Origin: Thalassia testudinum | Taxonomy: Eukaryota; Streptophyta; Magnoliopsida; Alismatales; Hydrocharitaceae | Assembly (NCBI GenBank): GCA_037157565.1 | Contig: JAZHRO010000003.1 | Coordinates: 72,480,501 to 72,544,500 of the forward strand | Direction of reading: 5' to 3' | Length of the DNA stretch: 64,000 bases | Part shown: positions 23,801-35,253 of the stretch, one piece after another | Numbering within the stretch: position 1 is the stretch's first letter | Layout: the number at the start of each line of letters is the position of its first letter | The notes under the pieces: generated by a model | Seen by the model: only the letters and a program-made list of their open reading frames with translations | What the model was told of the DNA's origin: nothing | The model's database searches: none | Program-made: the position numbers and the translations under genes

Positions 23801-24240
23801 GCATTGAAAATGGACAATCATGTAAAAAATTGGACACTTGGATGTCCTCAAGAAATGTGTTTTCCTGAAGATCCCTAAAAAGATTAATGGTAAACAAATA
23901 AGGATGAAAATGAAATGAAAAAAATGGAAGAATGACCCAGATTTGGCCATGGTTTAAGTGCATGTAAAATGCCAGACTCTGGTGGGTCGGGTGATAGCTC
24001 CAATGGAAAGGGAGCGTGAAAGGAGTCAATGAGATGTAGGGTGGGTGAAGTATGTGTGGGTATTTTTGGTGAAAAATCAGGAAGATTGAAAGAGTAAAAG
24101 TCAAACCCTAGTTGATCAGAAACATCTCGAACCACAAAATCATCCTTCGAATAAGAATCAATAAAATCTAGATCCATAGTGGTTAAAGCTGAGTTGGATT
24201 TGATCAACAAAGATTTCTCACAAATTGCTTCCATTGTTTA
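23801..24240 (-). pseudogene. F: open frame downstream of the protease, unknown
   Basis: On the minus strand a frame starting MEAICEKSLL at 24234 runs about 116 codons to 23884 and contains DLDFIDSYSKDDFVV and a hydrophobic tail (SIFFISFSSLFVY). It follows the protease where reverse transcriptase should begin, but shows no reverse-transcriptase motif. It may be the natural C-terminus of a gag-protease-only protein or the edge of a deletion. B also has a non-enzymatic extension after its protease. Confidence 0.4.
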
Positions 24241-24900
24241 TCAGTGTCCTCGAAAATTTTATGATCAATGGACATCTTGGAAGCTTGAAATAAATCTAAC
24301 GAGAAAATCTGGTTACCGCAACTTATATTCATTTTCCCAGAGTGAGAGTTGATATTAGCTATTGTAGTAATCGGAAGGGGTCTTCCAAGAATTGTGTTAG
24401 TGAGAGCTGCAGGTACCTCTATGTCAAGGATCAGAAAATTTACCGGATTTAGACAATTCTAGACCTTGACAATATGATCCTAAATGATTCCCCGTGGTTG
24501 AATGGTAGATCGATCTCCCAATTGAAATTGAACCTTAGTAGGTTTAAATTCACCAAATCGAGATTCCTTGAATAGGACCGAGGGAATGATATTAATGGAG
24601 GTACCTAAGTCGAGAGGGGTGTGAAGAAAAGTGGTGTCATTTATGACACCTGAGATGGGACATGCGCCCGGGTCTTTTTTTGTGAGAGGCAGCTTAATCA
24701 GAACAACTGAGCTTGCTATCTTAGAAAGGACCACTCTTCCAAGATTATGGGCCTCTTCTGTTGGAGTAAACTTTTCTTTCAAAAATTTAGCAAAGGCAGG
24801 GGTGGCATCTAGGAGGGTGATATTCCTCTCGACTTGCCCAAATAAGTCCAAAAGATCTTGGTGAGAGGGCTCTAAATTTTTATTAGAATGATCGGATGGC
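24241..24900 (-). pseudogene. F aspartic protease domain
   Basis: The frame 24851-24480 contains LPLTKKDPGACPISGVI, the active site LDLGTSINIIP, and FKPTKVQFQLGDRS. Beyond a stop near 24479 the sequence continues to a decayed ILGRP-like block (about 24380). These are the usual blocks of plant Ty3/gypsy protease in the right order. Stops and the missing downstream enzymes mean no autonomous pol. Confidence 0.8.
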
Positions 24901-25760
24901 AGTGCTTGAGAGTGCGCAGCAAGATTTGAATCAAGTGTTTTTGGGATTTCTTTTTCTTATTCCTAAGTGGGGTTAGGAGTGTTGATTTGCATAGGGTGAG
25001 AGTGGGTTTCATCAATTTGATTTGAAGGCCCTAAATCAGTGATGGTGTTCCCACTCCTCAACATATCTGCATATGCAATTTGGTTATCATTAGGAGGAGG
25101 TGGGGGGCCTATTGTTGATAGAAACCAGGTTGGTGCTGAGATATTGGGTTAATAGGGGGCTGAACAGTACGGTTCTAATGATGGTGTCCACCTAGGTGTT
25201 GGTTCCTGTGATTGACAAAGTTTGGTGTGCGCTGGGATGGTGAGTGTCCTGCTGGTCTTTGGTTTGAAATAACCCCAAATTGATCATTTAGATTATTAAT
25301 AGCATGGGTTATTTTCATAGTTTTTCTTTGCATCTCCTGCAGGGTTTTCATCATTTGGGCATTGATGTCTTCTTAAGATGGCCCAAATTGATAAGTTTGA
25401 TTTGAACCATACCCTCCAAATGGGTTTTGTTGTTGGTGAGGAACTGGATTGGTCCAAGAGTGAGTCAAATAATTCCTCAAATTATAAAAATTTTGCAATT
25501 TCTCTTGGAAGGTGGAGACATTTTGAGTGGGATAATGATTTGGATAAGTATAATTCCCCATTGAACCATAGAAAGCCTTAGAATAATGATTATACTCAGC
25601 ACGGGTCGTATGCAAATTTTGTCTCTTTGGGATGTGAGAAGGGGTGAGATGTGGAATGTGTGGAGCTTGTGTAGGTGTGGTAGGACTCCCTTGGTTGGCT
25701 ATGTTTGTTAAATCCTTATGCAACTGTTGTTACTTAACTTGTAGTTGAGCCATTATGGAG
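24901..25760 (-). pseudogene. F gag, C-terminal part only
   Basis: Frames on the minus strand encode MAQLQVK (near 25751), LHKDLTNIANQG, Asn/Tyr/Pro-rich sequence with GSMGNYTYPNHYPTQ, and MKTLQEMQRKTMKITHAI. This looks like the linker between the gag core and protease of related elements. The core blocks found in E and B (FPFSL, FFPIGRTN, HHGLPKW) are absent, so the N-terminal two thirds are deleted or too diverged to see. Confidence 0.55.
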
Positions 25761-27028
25761 TAGAAATTAGGTGGGGTGGCCTAATTAAGAAGCTCCTGGG
25801 TGGAATGATTGGGAAAATAATAATTAGGGGTCAAGTTGATACAAATTTTACCTAGGTTGAGGATACTAAAGTGCACATGGAATGTGGAGGGCGTTGACTG
25901 GGTTGTTGCCCTGTTATTTCAATTTTTTTGTGTGTGTGCAAGAATTGGAAAGTGGTTCCAATTAAAAAGCAAGTTATCACACAATTTCATGTATTTTTGT
26001 CATTTAGGATTTGATTTAATTCAATGTGTTTTAGGGTTTCTCTTTTTAAATTTTCAAACAAGTTTGAAACTTCACAATCAAAGGAAAAACAAGTTATATT
26101 GGTGATGGTTAATTTCCTTTAATGTGAGTCTCTAAAAAGAAAGAAAGAAACCGTATGCCAATTGTCCCTAAGACAAAAAATTACTACCAATGAATTGTTT
26201 TCAGGTTTTCTATATTAAGTATTGGTCCAAACAAGTCAAACAACACCACTACTTTAGAGAAAATCAAACAAGTATACCAAGAAAGATTTTCTTAAGATTT
26301 TAGGAATTTGTTTGATATTTGTTTTGAACTTTTATTTGTGCTAGTGTCAAAGGCTAGCAATGATATCTGTGGGTATTTTGGATATTTTGTACCACCACCG
26401 ACCTCCGAAAATTTTTATGAATTTTTGTGATGTGTATAATTTCACAAGGATTCGAAAAAGATAAATTTTATAAAAATTAGATGATTATAAAAATTTTAAA
26501 AATTCACGGACAGTAGCCAAACATGAAGATCAAATAGAGTAACCCCTATGTAGTCCACGAATTTTTAAAAATTAATTACAAATCCAACTGCTCTGAAATT
26601 TGGAACAGATGTTCCTCACTTGAATTGAAATCACTGGGTGAAGATTTATGATTTTAGAAGACCTGTGGTGTTTGGAATTGATTTTTCAAATCTAAATAGA
26701 AGTCTAGATATAAAAAATAGAACACCCGCACTTGAAATGGAGTGGTGTTTGATGGTGCAAACAAGCAAACAACGAGTTTTAAATTGATCCACTCCATTTA
26801 ATTAAGATATCTAAGATCCTAAAAGCAAAGACTGATATTTTTTTGGTAGTTTTTAAGGATAAATGTGATAAGAAAGGGTGAACCAACCTAAAATTCCGTG
26901 GGAAGACAAGATAGGTTAAGCTTCTGAAAATTTCCCACTTTCTTTTTGCAACTGATTCCTGCACACACAAGAGAAAAGAGAGACAAGGGGATGAGATCCA
27001 CTTCAAGTAAGAAAATTAAACAAGCAAA
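25761..27028 (-). other. F 5' leader, decayed
   Basis: AT-rich stretch between the PBS and the gag remnant with no recognisable coding blocks. It may include the place where the gag core was lost. Confidence 0.5.
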
Positions 27029-27054
27029 GCCGTGCCTCTTCGGTAACGGTGCCA
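27029..27054 (-). promoter_or_regulatory. F primer binding site
   Basis: The minus strand reads TGGCACCGTTACCGAAGAGG, five bases after the LTR end. It is close to the tRNA-Asp-like sites of the other families. Confidence 0.75.
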
Positions 27055-27059
27055 AAAAG

Positions 27060-28045
27060 TGACCATGAAATTACATGGTTTTTAAGATTAGGGTTTTAAA
27101 TCGCTGCAACATGAAAATCTATCGCTTTTAAAATTTGTAACCTAGATAGGGAAGTATCTAGGGTCATCCAAGGAGGTCAAATGTTAGTAAAAAATATGTC
27201 TCTTGCTTGGAAATGAAATTCACCTTTCTTTTTGGTCCTTTTAATTTATATATTTTTAGGGTTTTGAAATAACGAGAATTCACAAAGTTGTTGATGAAGA
27301 AAAAGGTGATCTAAACCTAATCCACTAAACTATTGCTAGAGTGACAAGAAAGTCCTCTCCCTAAGCTTGCTTTAGGCATGTGGGGGCCTAGAGTAATTAG
27401 GGAGAGGGAGTGAAAAAGTGCTAGATCAAGATAAAAAAAACAAATGCCACAAGAATTTCGAAGGCAACTTGAATTGAATTGAACTTGTTCTACACAAAAC
27501 TTATAGTGGATAGCTTCTAATCTACTTAAAATGCAAGAAGATAAAAATACAAATCCTCTAAATGAAATGGTGAAGAAGATGATGGCTTCTTGCTCCGAGC
27601 CTGGTAGCTCCCAGGCTTGAAAAGAGTGCTCCAACTCCTTCCTTGTAATGCTCCAAATGGTGCCTTCCAAGGTGGAAGCTTCCACCTTAACTTTCCTCCA
27701 CCAAGAGTGGGCATGCACCACCCTTACTCCTCCTTTCCTGGCTATCCTCGTGGTGGGGAAGTGCTCCTCCTCCTTGGCATGGCACAAGGGAGAAGAAAGA
27801 AGGGGAAGAAGGCACCAAGGGGGCAGGTAGGATGCCCCCTTAATCTTCTTCTTTGTTCTTCTCCCTTGGAGTTGAATTATGGTGGATGTAATGTGGAATT
27901 AAACTAATGGGAGGATGAAGAAAATGGTGGTAGGTGATGGGTTTTTATAGAGTGGGATGGGGGGAGGGTTGGCGTGAATAGGTGGAGGGCTAGGATGGAG
28001 CTTGGTGGTGGCTATGGGAGGTTAAGTTAATCCTAAGGTGGAGAT
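27060..28045 (-). repeat. F element 5' LTR, partial
   Basis: It starts TGACCATGAAATTACATGG and aligns with 4072-5057 of the 3' LTR. It ends abruptly at GAGAT where the B LTR begins. The outer 1.3 kb is missing from the window. Confidence 0.85.
27941..27950 (-). promoter_or_regulatory. Likely TATA box of the F 5' LTR
   Basis: CTATAAAAAC on the minus strand. It aligns with 60461-60469 in F3 and with a degenerate site near 4957 in the other F LTR. Confidence 0.5.
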
Positions 28046-28474
28046 TGGTGTCGGTCCTGAATAGGTTGTTAATATGATGACTTTGTCCTTGAAGTGTATA
28101 TAGTGGTTAAGCTAAATCGGACCTAACCATCTCTTTACAAACTTTTTAACCTGGCCTAATTGATTTTATCTTAGTCACTTTTAGGCCCAAGGTCGAAATC
28201 AAGGAAGTGGGGTACAAGTCAAGTTTCTACGCCTCTCCTACGTCTCTTTCGTTCGTTTATTGTGTTTTTGGTGTTTTTCTATTTAGATTTTTTCTGGTAA
28301 TCTTTGTCCTTGAGGCACATCCTCAAAATTAAGTTCTTGGCTTTGAGCCAAAATAGGGTTCCAAAACGGGTCTTGCTATTCGCAAGACAGAGTACCTACA
28401 AGTCAAGGATTTTCTTTTCTCTTTTATATATTTTTTTCTATCTTTTTATGTGCATGGAAGAAAACTAAAAGTAA

Positions 28475-29395
28475 AGTAACTATGGTATATATATATATGA
28501 CTATACTATATAAGTATAAACGGGTGGGGGTGGAGGCGACGATGGAGTGTAGCACAGTGTCGAGTCAGTCATCGTCTTGAAAGATGCAACCAACAGGACA
28601 AAGTGCCGCGTGTAAGTTGTAGGATGGATGGTGGAAGATGAGTGCGAACACGCTTTTGTACGCGTGTATCAGTGAATATCAGCAACTAGTGCAGATATTC
28701 CCACGATACCACGTATGATAAGTAATGTGAAAAAATATATATATGTACGTAAATATATCTATATATATATGTGGTTATAAATATATTGGTATATATATGT
28801 AGTTATATATGTATATATGTATGTGTATATATATATAGGTATGTAAATATATATATATAAGTATATGTATAGATTGATATATATATAGATCTATATATAT
28901 ATATATGTATATATTTATATGTATATGTACGTATATGATACTATATAGATGTATTTATATATATGTATATGTATATAATAATTTATGTATATATAGATAT
29001 ATGTAGATAAGTATATATATATATAAATGTATATGCATGTATATATAAGTAGGTGTGTATATATCTATATATATCAGCATATATATGTGTATATATAGAT
29101 ATATTAGTATATAGATATATATATATGTATATGTATGTATATAGACTAATACATAGTTTTATAAGTACTAATATATGTACAGATATATGTATAAATATAT
29201 ATATATATAAGTATATAGATATATGTATATGTATATGTATATATATAGGTATATAGATATATATACATATATATGTATACTAATACATAAATATATAGGT
29301 ACTACTCTATGTATAAATATAAGTATATATATATGTATATATGTATCAACATATATATGTATACTTATATATATATGTATATAATAGTGTATAGG
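28475..29395. repeat. TA-rich microsatellite in the B 3' LTR
   Basis: About 900 bp of TATATA, TATG and GTATATA units. It is the longest of four homologous tracts in the window (37185-37605, 51420-51945 and 57040-57470). Confidence 0.9.
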
Positions 29396-30600
29396 TGCGT
29401 GTGTGTGTGTGGAAGTGTGAGTGTATGTGTGTGTGAGCGTCGGTAAAGAGAGTGTTGTGAGAGAGAGAGTGAGAGAGAGAGAGAGAGCGAGAGAAAGAGG
29501 GCAGGAGAGATGGCGCTGTTGGAGTTAAGGCGTCTGGAGCTTCCACGCAACATCTGATGGCTTCACGGTCGCACAGGTGCGTATCCGCGCGGAGAGGCGC
29601 GCACTCGAGGGAGTGGCCGCATGTAGAGGAGGCCGCAGCGCACTGCGTTGTGTGGAGAGCAGGCGCTGGCACTCGCAACTGCAAGCGGTGAATGGAGCTG
29701 GCGAAGGCAGGCACTGGGAGAGGGCTGGCGCACGCAGATGTATGCGGGCGAGTGCAGGCGACGCAGGCAGAGACACGCAGGCGAGCGCGTGCACAGGCGA
29801 ACGGCAGTAGCGGTACTCCGGGTGACCGGTAAAGTGAGAAGCTCACCAGTCACTCCACTGTAGCGACAGTGTCGCGCTGACTAGCATGAACAGTGGCTAC
29901 AGTGTAAGGTCGCGTCGCGCAATCGGGTACGGGCATTTGTGTGGGTGTGGATGGCTCGACGCGCGTGGTGGAGTGTCTAAGGCTGGTGGCTTACGGGTGG
30001 AGGGTTGCAACAGAGCATGCAGAGAAGGCTACTGGCGTGCGCGGTGTAGGGTGGGGGCGATGGCTGCTTGCGTGGTGTCTTGCGGGAGTTGGCAGGGGTG
30101 TGCGGAGAGGCTTCGCCGGCCACTGCAGTGGCGCGCGGTGGCTGGTTGCGGAAGAGAGAGTGCGACAAGGCGCTTACGCGAAGAAGTTGAAGGCGAGGGC
30201 AGTGCGAAGGAGAAGGAGGCAAGAGTGCCTGCAGGGGCGCGTGGAAGGGGCTGGGGTTGCTGCTGCATGCTGCTACTGCCTTCTTGCCGTTGCTGCAGGC
30301 GTGCAAAGCTTTGAGCTTCAAGCTTGAAGCTACCGCTCCAATCGCTGGAATGGCTAGAAACGAAGAAATCAGGGAAGTGCCACCATGCTCACCGGCTTTA
30401 TGGTGAGCTGGGCGGTGGTGGACTCATGGTGGTGGTTGTGCACCACCGTGAGTTGCTCCTGTCCGTTGGGTGTCTCCTCGAAGGAGGAGGGCCAGCGTGT
30501 GGAGGGAGAGGGAGGAGAGGACGGTGGCCTGGAAGGAAGTGGAGCTACGGGTTCTTTTTTTGTGGAAGGACCAGGCTGTTTGCAAAGAAGGTGCCGTGGT

Positions 30601-30608
30601 CTTTTATA
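30601..30608 (-). promoter_or_regulatory. Likely TATA box of the B 3' LTR
   Basis: The minus strand reads TATAAAAG. The solo LTR copy has the same box at 50239-50246. Confidence 0.6.
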
Positions 30609-30959
30609 AAGGAAGAAGGCAAGGCTATTGCGTGGCATGGCAGGGAATGGCTGCATGCGGTTGCAGGGAGAGGCCTGCTGCAAAGCATTGCACGAGAAGG
30701 TGAGGCCATGCATAGCAGCCGCAGGAAGAAAGATTTCAAAAGTCAAATGGAAATAAAAATTGAGATGGGAATTTTGCAAAGATGCACTTGATGAAAAATG
30801 TAAAATGCAAGGCCACTTATTTCATTCTCCTCCCTTCTCAATTAAATGCATGCAGGCATGTATTTTTACAATGCAACTTTGGAGACCTAATATGCATTGG
30901 TAATGCCAGGAAATAGCACAAGATGGCACAATTGCAGGTGTATTTTTGCCGTGCAATCA

Positions 30960-30996
30960 TACCCCCATGCCTATCTTTTGCTAGTCCCTAGCAAAA
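30960..30996 (-). promoter_or_regulatory. B polypurine tract and perfect hairpin
   Basis: The plus strand reads TACCCCCATGCC right after the LTR. At 30976-30996, TTTTGCTAG-TCC-CTAGCAAAA forms a perfect 9-bp stem with a 3-base loop. The same 21 bases occur beside the A polypurine tract. Confidence 0.85.
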
Positions 30997-32395
30997 TAGT
31001 ATTTAGAAATGATCTTAAGCTGAAGATTTTCTTCTAAGGCGATATAGGTGTGTTTATTGTTGGATATTGTGAGAACCAATTGTAGAGAAGACTACCAATA
31101 CTATAAGTCTCACATGACATAGATCATCTCTCGACTAACCAGGACTCTTGATATTTAAATCTTAAGTACAATTTCCAGGATCCAGGAGGTTTTTGCCGTA
31201 CTTGAGAGCTCAAGAGATTATGGCTTGTGCATAGTGAAGGATCAGGACTGACCAGATGAACATTAAGACTCAAGCCCAGGGTTTCACGAATTTTTAAGTA
31301 AAGGTTGGTCCCAGTTTCAGCTCGTGTTTTTGGATTGAACCTTAAGAATATGACGGAACACTCAACTCCCATTTTCTGACATTTGTGGCTCATAGGAAAA
31401 TAGAACTTTTTGTAGGAAGATTTTACAGAAATTTGTGAGATATACTGACTTATTTGCATCTTTTTTTTTTTTTTGAAACACGTGTCAGTATATCTCTTAC
31501 AACTTTATTTGCAGGAGCACACTTTTCTTTTTGTTGGGAGAGTTTCTTTTTGGTAGAAAGAGTTTCTCCTAAGCACAAGACTAAAACCTGGGATAAAAAG
31601 TCTACCTGCATGCACAGGTAAGGACTCCACCTTCCCTAAAGAGCACTAGGGTTGGATCTTATGTTCACCTGGTCTTTCCTGATATGTGTTGCGTGAACCA
31701 AGTTTACTTAAGCTCTCAAGTAAAAGTAAACCAACGGATCCTATACTGGTTTCTCAGGTACAGGAATACGTCCTTAGTTAGGAGAGATTCCAATCTATTT
31801 TGTCAATGCTCAAGTGAATCAAGCTTCTGTGCCCTGGAAAGTCTTCAAAACAGAGGTTGAATATCCATAAACACTTATTGTATTTTTGTTTCAGCTTTCA
31901 GATCATTACTAAACACCATTTATATATATATATATTTTTTTTTTCTTTTTCTTTTTCTTTCATATTTCTAAAAAGGTGGAAACTGCATGATACCATAAAA
32001 TACCTAGATCCTATGGATGCCAATCCACCCTCCCATGCCAAACGATGCTATGTCCTCATATGCATGCAGGGAGAAGTAGAGAAAGGACGAAAGATCGGGT
32101 AACGAGAGCTGAGGGCAGGGTATACAGCAGGGTGGTAGGGAGGGTGGATGGTGGGTGGTGAAGTGAAAAGTGAAGTGATCGTGATAGTGGCATGAAAAGT
32201 GATGGTGAATGGTGAAAGGTCTGGCATTTCATGGGACGAGAGTGTCCCAAGCGGATCGGAGAAAAAGTCGGGAAGAAGAAGTTGGCCCTCAAATTGGCCA
32301 AGAAGAGGGGCTTCTTGGATAGATGGATCCAAAAAGGAATAGCCCCAATGAGTAAGATGTGGGCTCAAGGTCCCAGTGTGGAATTGCAAATCCAC
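30997..32395 (-). other. B 3' noncoding region
   Basis: No coding domain is seen. The second PPT-like motif (CCACCCTCCCATGCC, then GCTATGTCCTCAT) is at about 32026-32063, some 1.07 kb from the PPT. The remainder is spacer with pyrimidine runs. Confidence 0.6.
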
Positions 32396-33240
32396 CTAAT
32401 TTGGCAGGAAAGAAAGGGCAATCCGATCTTCAAGAGTGTTGACTGGCAGTGAGTAGCCCGGATATGACTCAGACCACGAGGTATGGGAAGCAGAGAAAAC
32501 CTCATCAGAAGTCTGGCTAGGAGAACGTACGGGACAAGGGAGGGATGGGGGAACGTCACAATATGTGTTGATCAGGCAGTCATCAGCATTTATAGGTAAT
32601 CCGCAGTAGTCCAAATAGGTCCCAAATAGTCCGATGCCCGTGCTGACGGCCATGTCCTTGTCAGACGTGTCATCCTTGAAACAATCATAATAAAAGTTCT
32701 TGGCTGTCTTGAAGATGTTAAGCTTGATCTTTTCAGATCCAATGGCAATCTCGATACAGCCCGACTCTCAGTCGATAAGGGCGTGGGCTGTGGCCAAGAA
32801 AGATCGACCAAGGATGATCGGACAATCAGAAAGTGAGGTAGGAACTTCCATATCTAAAACAAGAAAGTCAATAGGAAAATAGAGATTGTTGACCCTAACA
32901 ACCACGTCTTCCACCACACCCTTTGGGTTTTTGACAAAACGATCTGCCAACTGTAACATGACAGAGGTGGGTTTCAGATTTCCCAAAGAAAATTTTTCGA
33001 GCATGATGGTCAATATAAGATTGATGGAAGATCCTAGATCAAGCATGGCACGGTTGAAACTGAAGCCTTGGATGCTACAGGAAATCAGTGGTGTGCCCGG
33101 ATCTTTCTGCTTCGGTGGTAGATTTGACAGTATAGCACAACTCGCATGAGGCAAGAGAACCATCCGATTTTTGATTTTCTTTGACTGTCACCTAGGTGTT
33201 GTGTAGTCTTTGAAAAATCAGGCGACGGTAGGTATGTGGT
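32396..33240 (-). pseudogene. B aspartic protease with an unusual C-terminal extension
   Basis: The frame 33163-32768 contains PPKQKDPGTPLISCSIQGF, the active site LDLGSSINLIL, LQLADRFVKNPKGVVEDVVV, NLYFPIDFLVLDMEVP and PIILGRSFLATAHALID. A TGA then interrupts ID-ESGCIEI, after which the same frame stays open for about 120 codons to a natural stop at 32396. That tail (GLFGTYLDYCGLPINADD, SWSESYPGYSLPVNT) has no reverse-transcriptase motif. The protein therefore seems to end soon after the protease. A single stop separates the domain from its tail. Confidence 0.8.
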
Positions 33241-35253
33241 CGATAGCGTCGAGCAGGGGTACCTTGATTTCTACATCCCTGAACAAATTACGCAGGCTAT
33301 CAAAGGCCTACGTATCTTTCTTTTTGCCTTTTGGCTCCCTCAGTAGAGCCTCAGGGAATGGGACTGATTCTGGCAACAATTTGGGTGTATCGTCCTCTCG
33401 CGAATGCGGTGCACATCCCGAATGAGAGGGCGATGAAGAAGATGGGCCAGGATTAGGTCGAGGTGAATCGACAATCTGCTTGCCGCTCTTCGTAGTGATA
33501 GCATTGGATGATGCAGGTCCAGTGGGTTCATACAACGAAGGAGGGTTAGCAATAGGGACATAAGAGTGCTGTGCTACAGTGGGATTAGCCTGAAATCCCG
33601 ATGAAATGCTCAGAGCTTGTAGAATTTGATGAACTTGCCCCTGAGAAGGTGGTACCTGTGGTTGAGGACCACAGCGTACAAAATTTCGTGGGTTTCGAAC
33701 AGGTTGGGTGGGAAGAGTGCCCTAAGAACGAGTTGTCATGTGTAGTTGACTAATCTCAGCATTCTGCTGCGCCAATTGGTGCTAAAGAGAGGTCATGTTC
33801 TCTTCATGGCACTTTGACATATCCGTCATCATTCCCATCAATTTTTCAAGAGGACTTGATGCGTGTTCTGTTTGCGGTACGCAAGAGCCTGATGGAAAAT
33901 TTGCCATAGGATTAGGTTGGGCCCTTGGGGTGACGGGTGCGAACGGTTGCATTGGTCCACCCACGGGGTTTTGGCACTGCGGGTTGTTGGATCATGCAAA
34001 GTTCGGATGATTGCACCACCCTGTGTTATACGTGGCAGAGAACGGGTTCTTCCCTAAGGCACAAGCGTCTTCTATACCAGAAGGCGCGTCCGCAAGTAAG
34101 CATGCATCTGAGCACACGGAGGCTTGGTCCTCCGTGTTGAAATATTGGCTCGCAGAAGCCAGTTCCACAAGACTTACCGAGTTGCTTGGCACGACACTCG
34201 GTAAGGAAGGTCTTACGGGGTTTCTCAGGATAAGCCTGGTGTTGGAAGAATTTGGATTGTGACGAAGTGGTGAAGTGGTGGTGTTTGCCATAGATCAGGC
34301 AGGGTTGGCCAGAAGCTCATCCAACTTCTTGTGCACGACGAAGACTTCATCCAATTTTTGTGCAATAAGGCTTAGATTAGTGAATGAGTGGGAGGGTCCC
34401 ATGTCAACTTTGTGGACATTTCGGGGCTAGCTGGTACGATTAAAGGTAACAATGGAAGCATTGTTCATTGATTTTTCACTCATATTTTCAAACAACTCAA
34501 ATGCTCCATTCTTGCCTTTATTCATAAAGTTCCCTCAGCAGGAAGCGTCTGCTATCTGGTTTAAAGTCTCATTTAGCCCAGAGTAGAAAATCTGGGCTAT
34601 ATGCCACTTAGGCAGACCGTGGTGTAGACACTTCCTAAGGAGGTCGTTATGCCTCTCCCTTGCCTCGAGAAATTGGTCACCATTTTGTTGCGTAAATGAA
34701 CTAATAGCACGGCGAAGTGAATTGGTTCGCCCGATTGGGAAGAACTTCTTGAGAAATGTTGTTCGCATCTCTTCCCAAGAGTGGATGGTTCTTTAAAAGG
34801 TGCGTAACCACTGCGACGCTTTATCCCGCAATGAAAACGGGAACATTTTCATGAGGACTATTGGTAACCTGACATTTCTTTGTTTAACCATTTTAGCCAG
34901 TCGGGTTAGGTCTTCTAAGTGGAGAAAAGGATCTTCACCTGCAAGACCATGGAAGTGAAAATTTATTAGGCCAATTATGTTCGGTTTCAATTCAAAGTCG
35001 TCCCCGCCCATGGGGACCCGAATTTGTCCTATGGTCTCCGTAGCAGCGGGATTCTAATAAGAGCTAAGAGACCTAGGCTCCTCCCTTTCGGGAGGGTTCT
35101 GCTTTCCTCCAATGTTTCCCAAATGGCTTCCATTTGCTCATTATACATTTCCATTTGGGCTTGGAGGTGAGTTATGGGATCTAAGGCTCCACCACCTGGT
35201 GGGTTCTAAGGGCAGTTTCCTCCCTCAGGATTTAGGGGTGGGCGTGAAGCCAT
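33241..35253 (-). pseudogene. B gag, decayed
   Basis: The likely start ATG is at 35251-35253 (MASRPPLNPEGG). Conserved gag blocks follow: ALDPITHLQAQMEMYNEQME, IRVPMGGDDFELKPNIIGL, FHGLAGEDPFLHLEDL, VLMKMFPFSLRDKASQWL, FFPIGRTNSLRRAISSF and HHGLPKWHIAQIFYSGL. A low-complexity linker with PFSATYNTGWCNHPNF and GKQIVDSPRPNPGPS leads to the protease. Several stops and at least one frameshift (near 35080) interrupt it. It is closely similar in layout to E gag. Confidence 0.85.

Larger units (their letters stand above)
4072..28045 (-). mobile_element. F element: non-autonomous Ty3/gypsy-type LTR retrotransposon, split by E and cut by B
   Basis: In minus orientation the order is partial 5' LTR (27060-28045), PBS (27029-27054), leader, gag C-terminal remnant, protease remnant, then the E insertion (7791-23795 with GGTAT duplications), 3' noncoding DNA, PPT (6363) and 3' LTR (4072-6362). 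No reverse transcriptase, RNase H or integrase lies between the protease and the 3' noncoding region, although the related F3 carries integrase. The two F LTR segments differ at several percent of sites, so the copy is not recent. The 5' LTR stops at GAGAT (28041-28045), where B inserted. Confidence 0.8.
28046..30959 (-). repeat. B element 3' LTR
   Basis: The plus strand begins TGGTGTCGGTCCTG and ends GTGCAATCA, followed by the PPT. It is 2914 bp long. From its 5' end (high coordinate) it holds a TATA box, a GC-rich block, a GA-rich tract (29459-29495), a TG-rich tract and a long TA-rich tract. Open frames in the GC-rich block (29570-30790) occur on both strands and differ between copies, so I do not call them genes. 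Confidence 0.9.

Noticed and set aside
28475..29395. CRISPR or satellite array in the TA-rich regions
   Set aside because: No regular repeat-spacer structure or monomer length. These are simple TA/TATG microsatellites inside LTRs of a plant element.
29346..30791. Many overlapping Ala/Arg/Cys-rich open frames in the B LTR (also 37524-38472 and 50188-51526)
   Set aside because: Open on both strands, not conserved between homologous LTR copies, and located in R/U5-type sequence full of microsatellites. They are composition artefacts.
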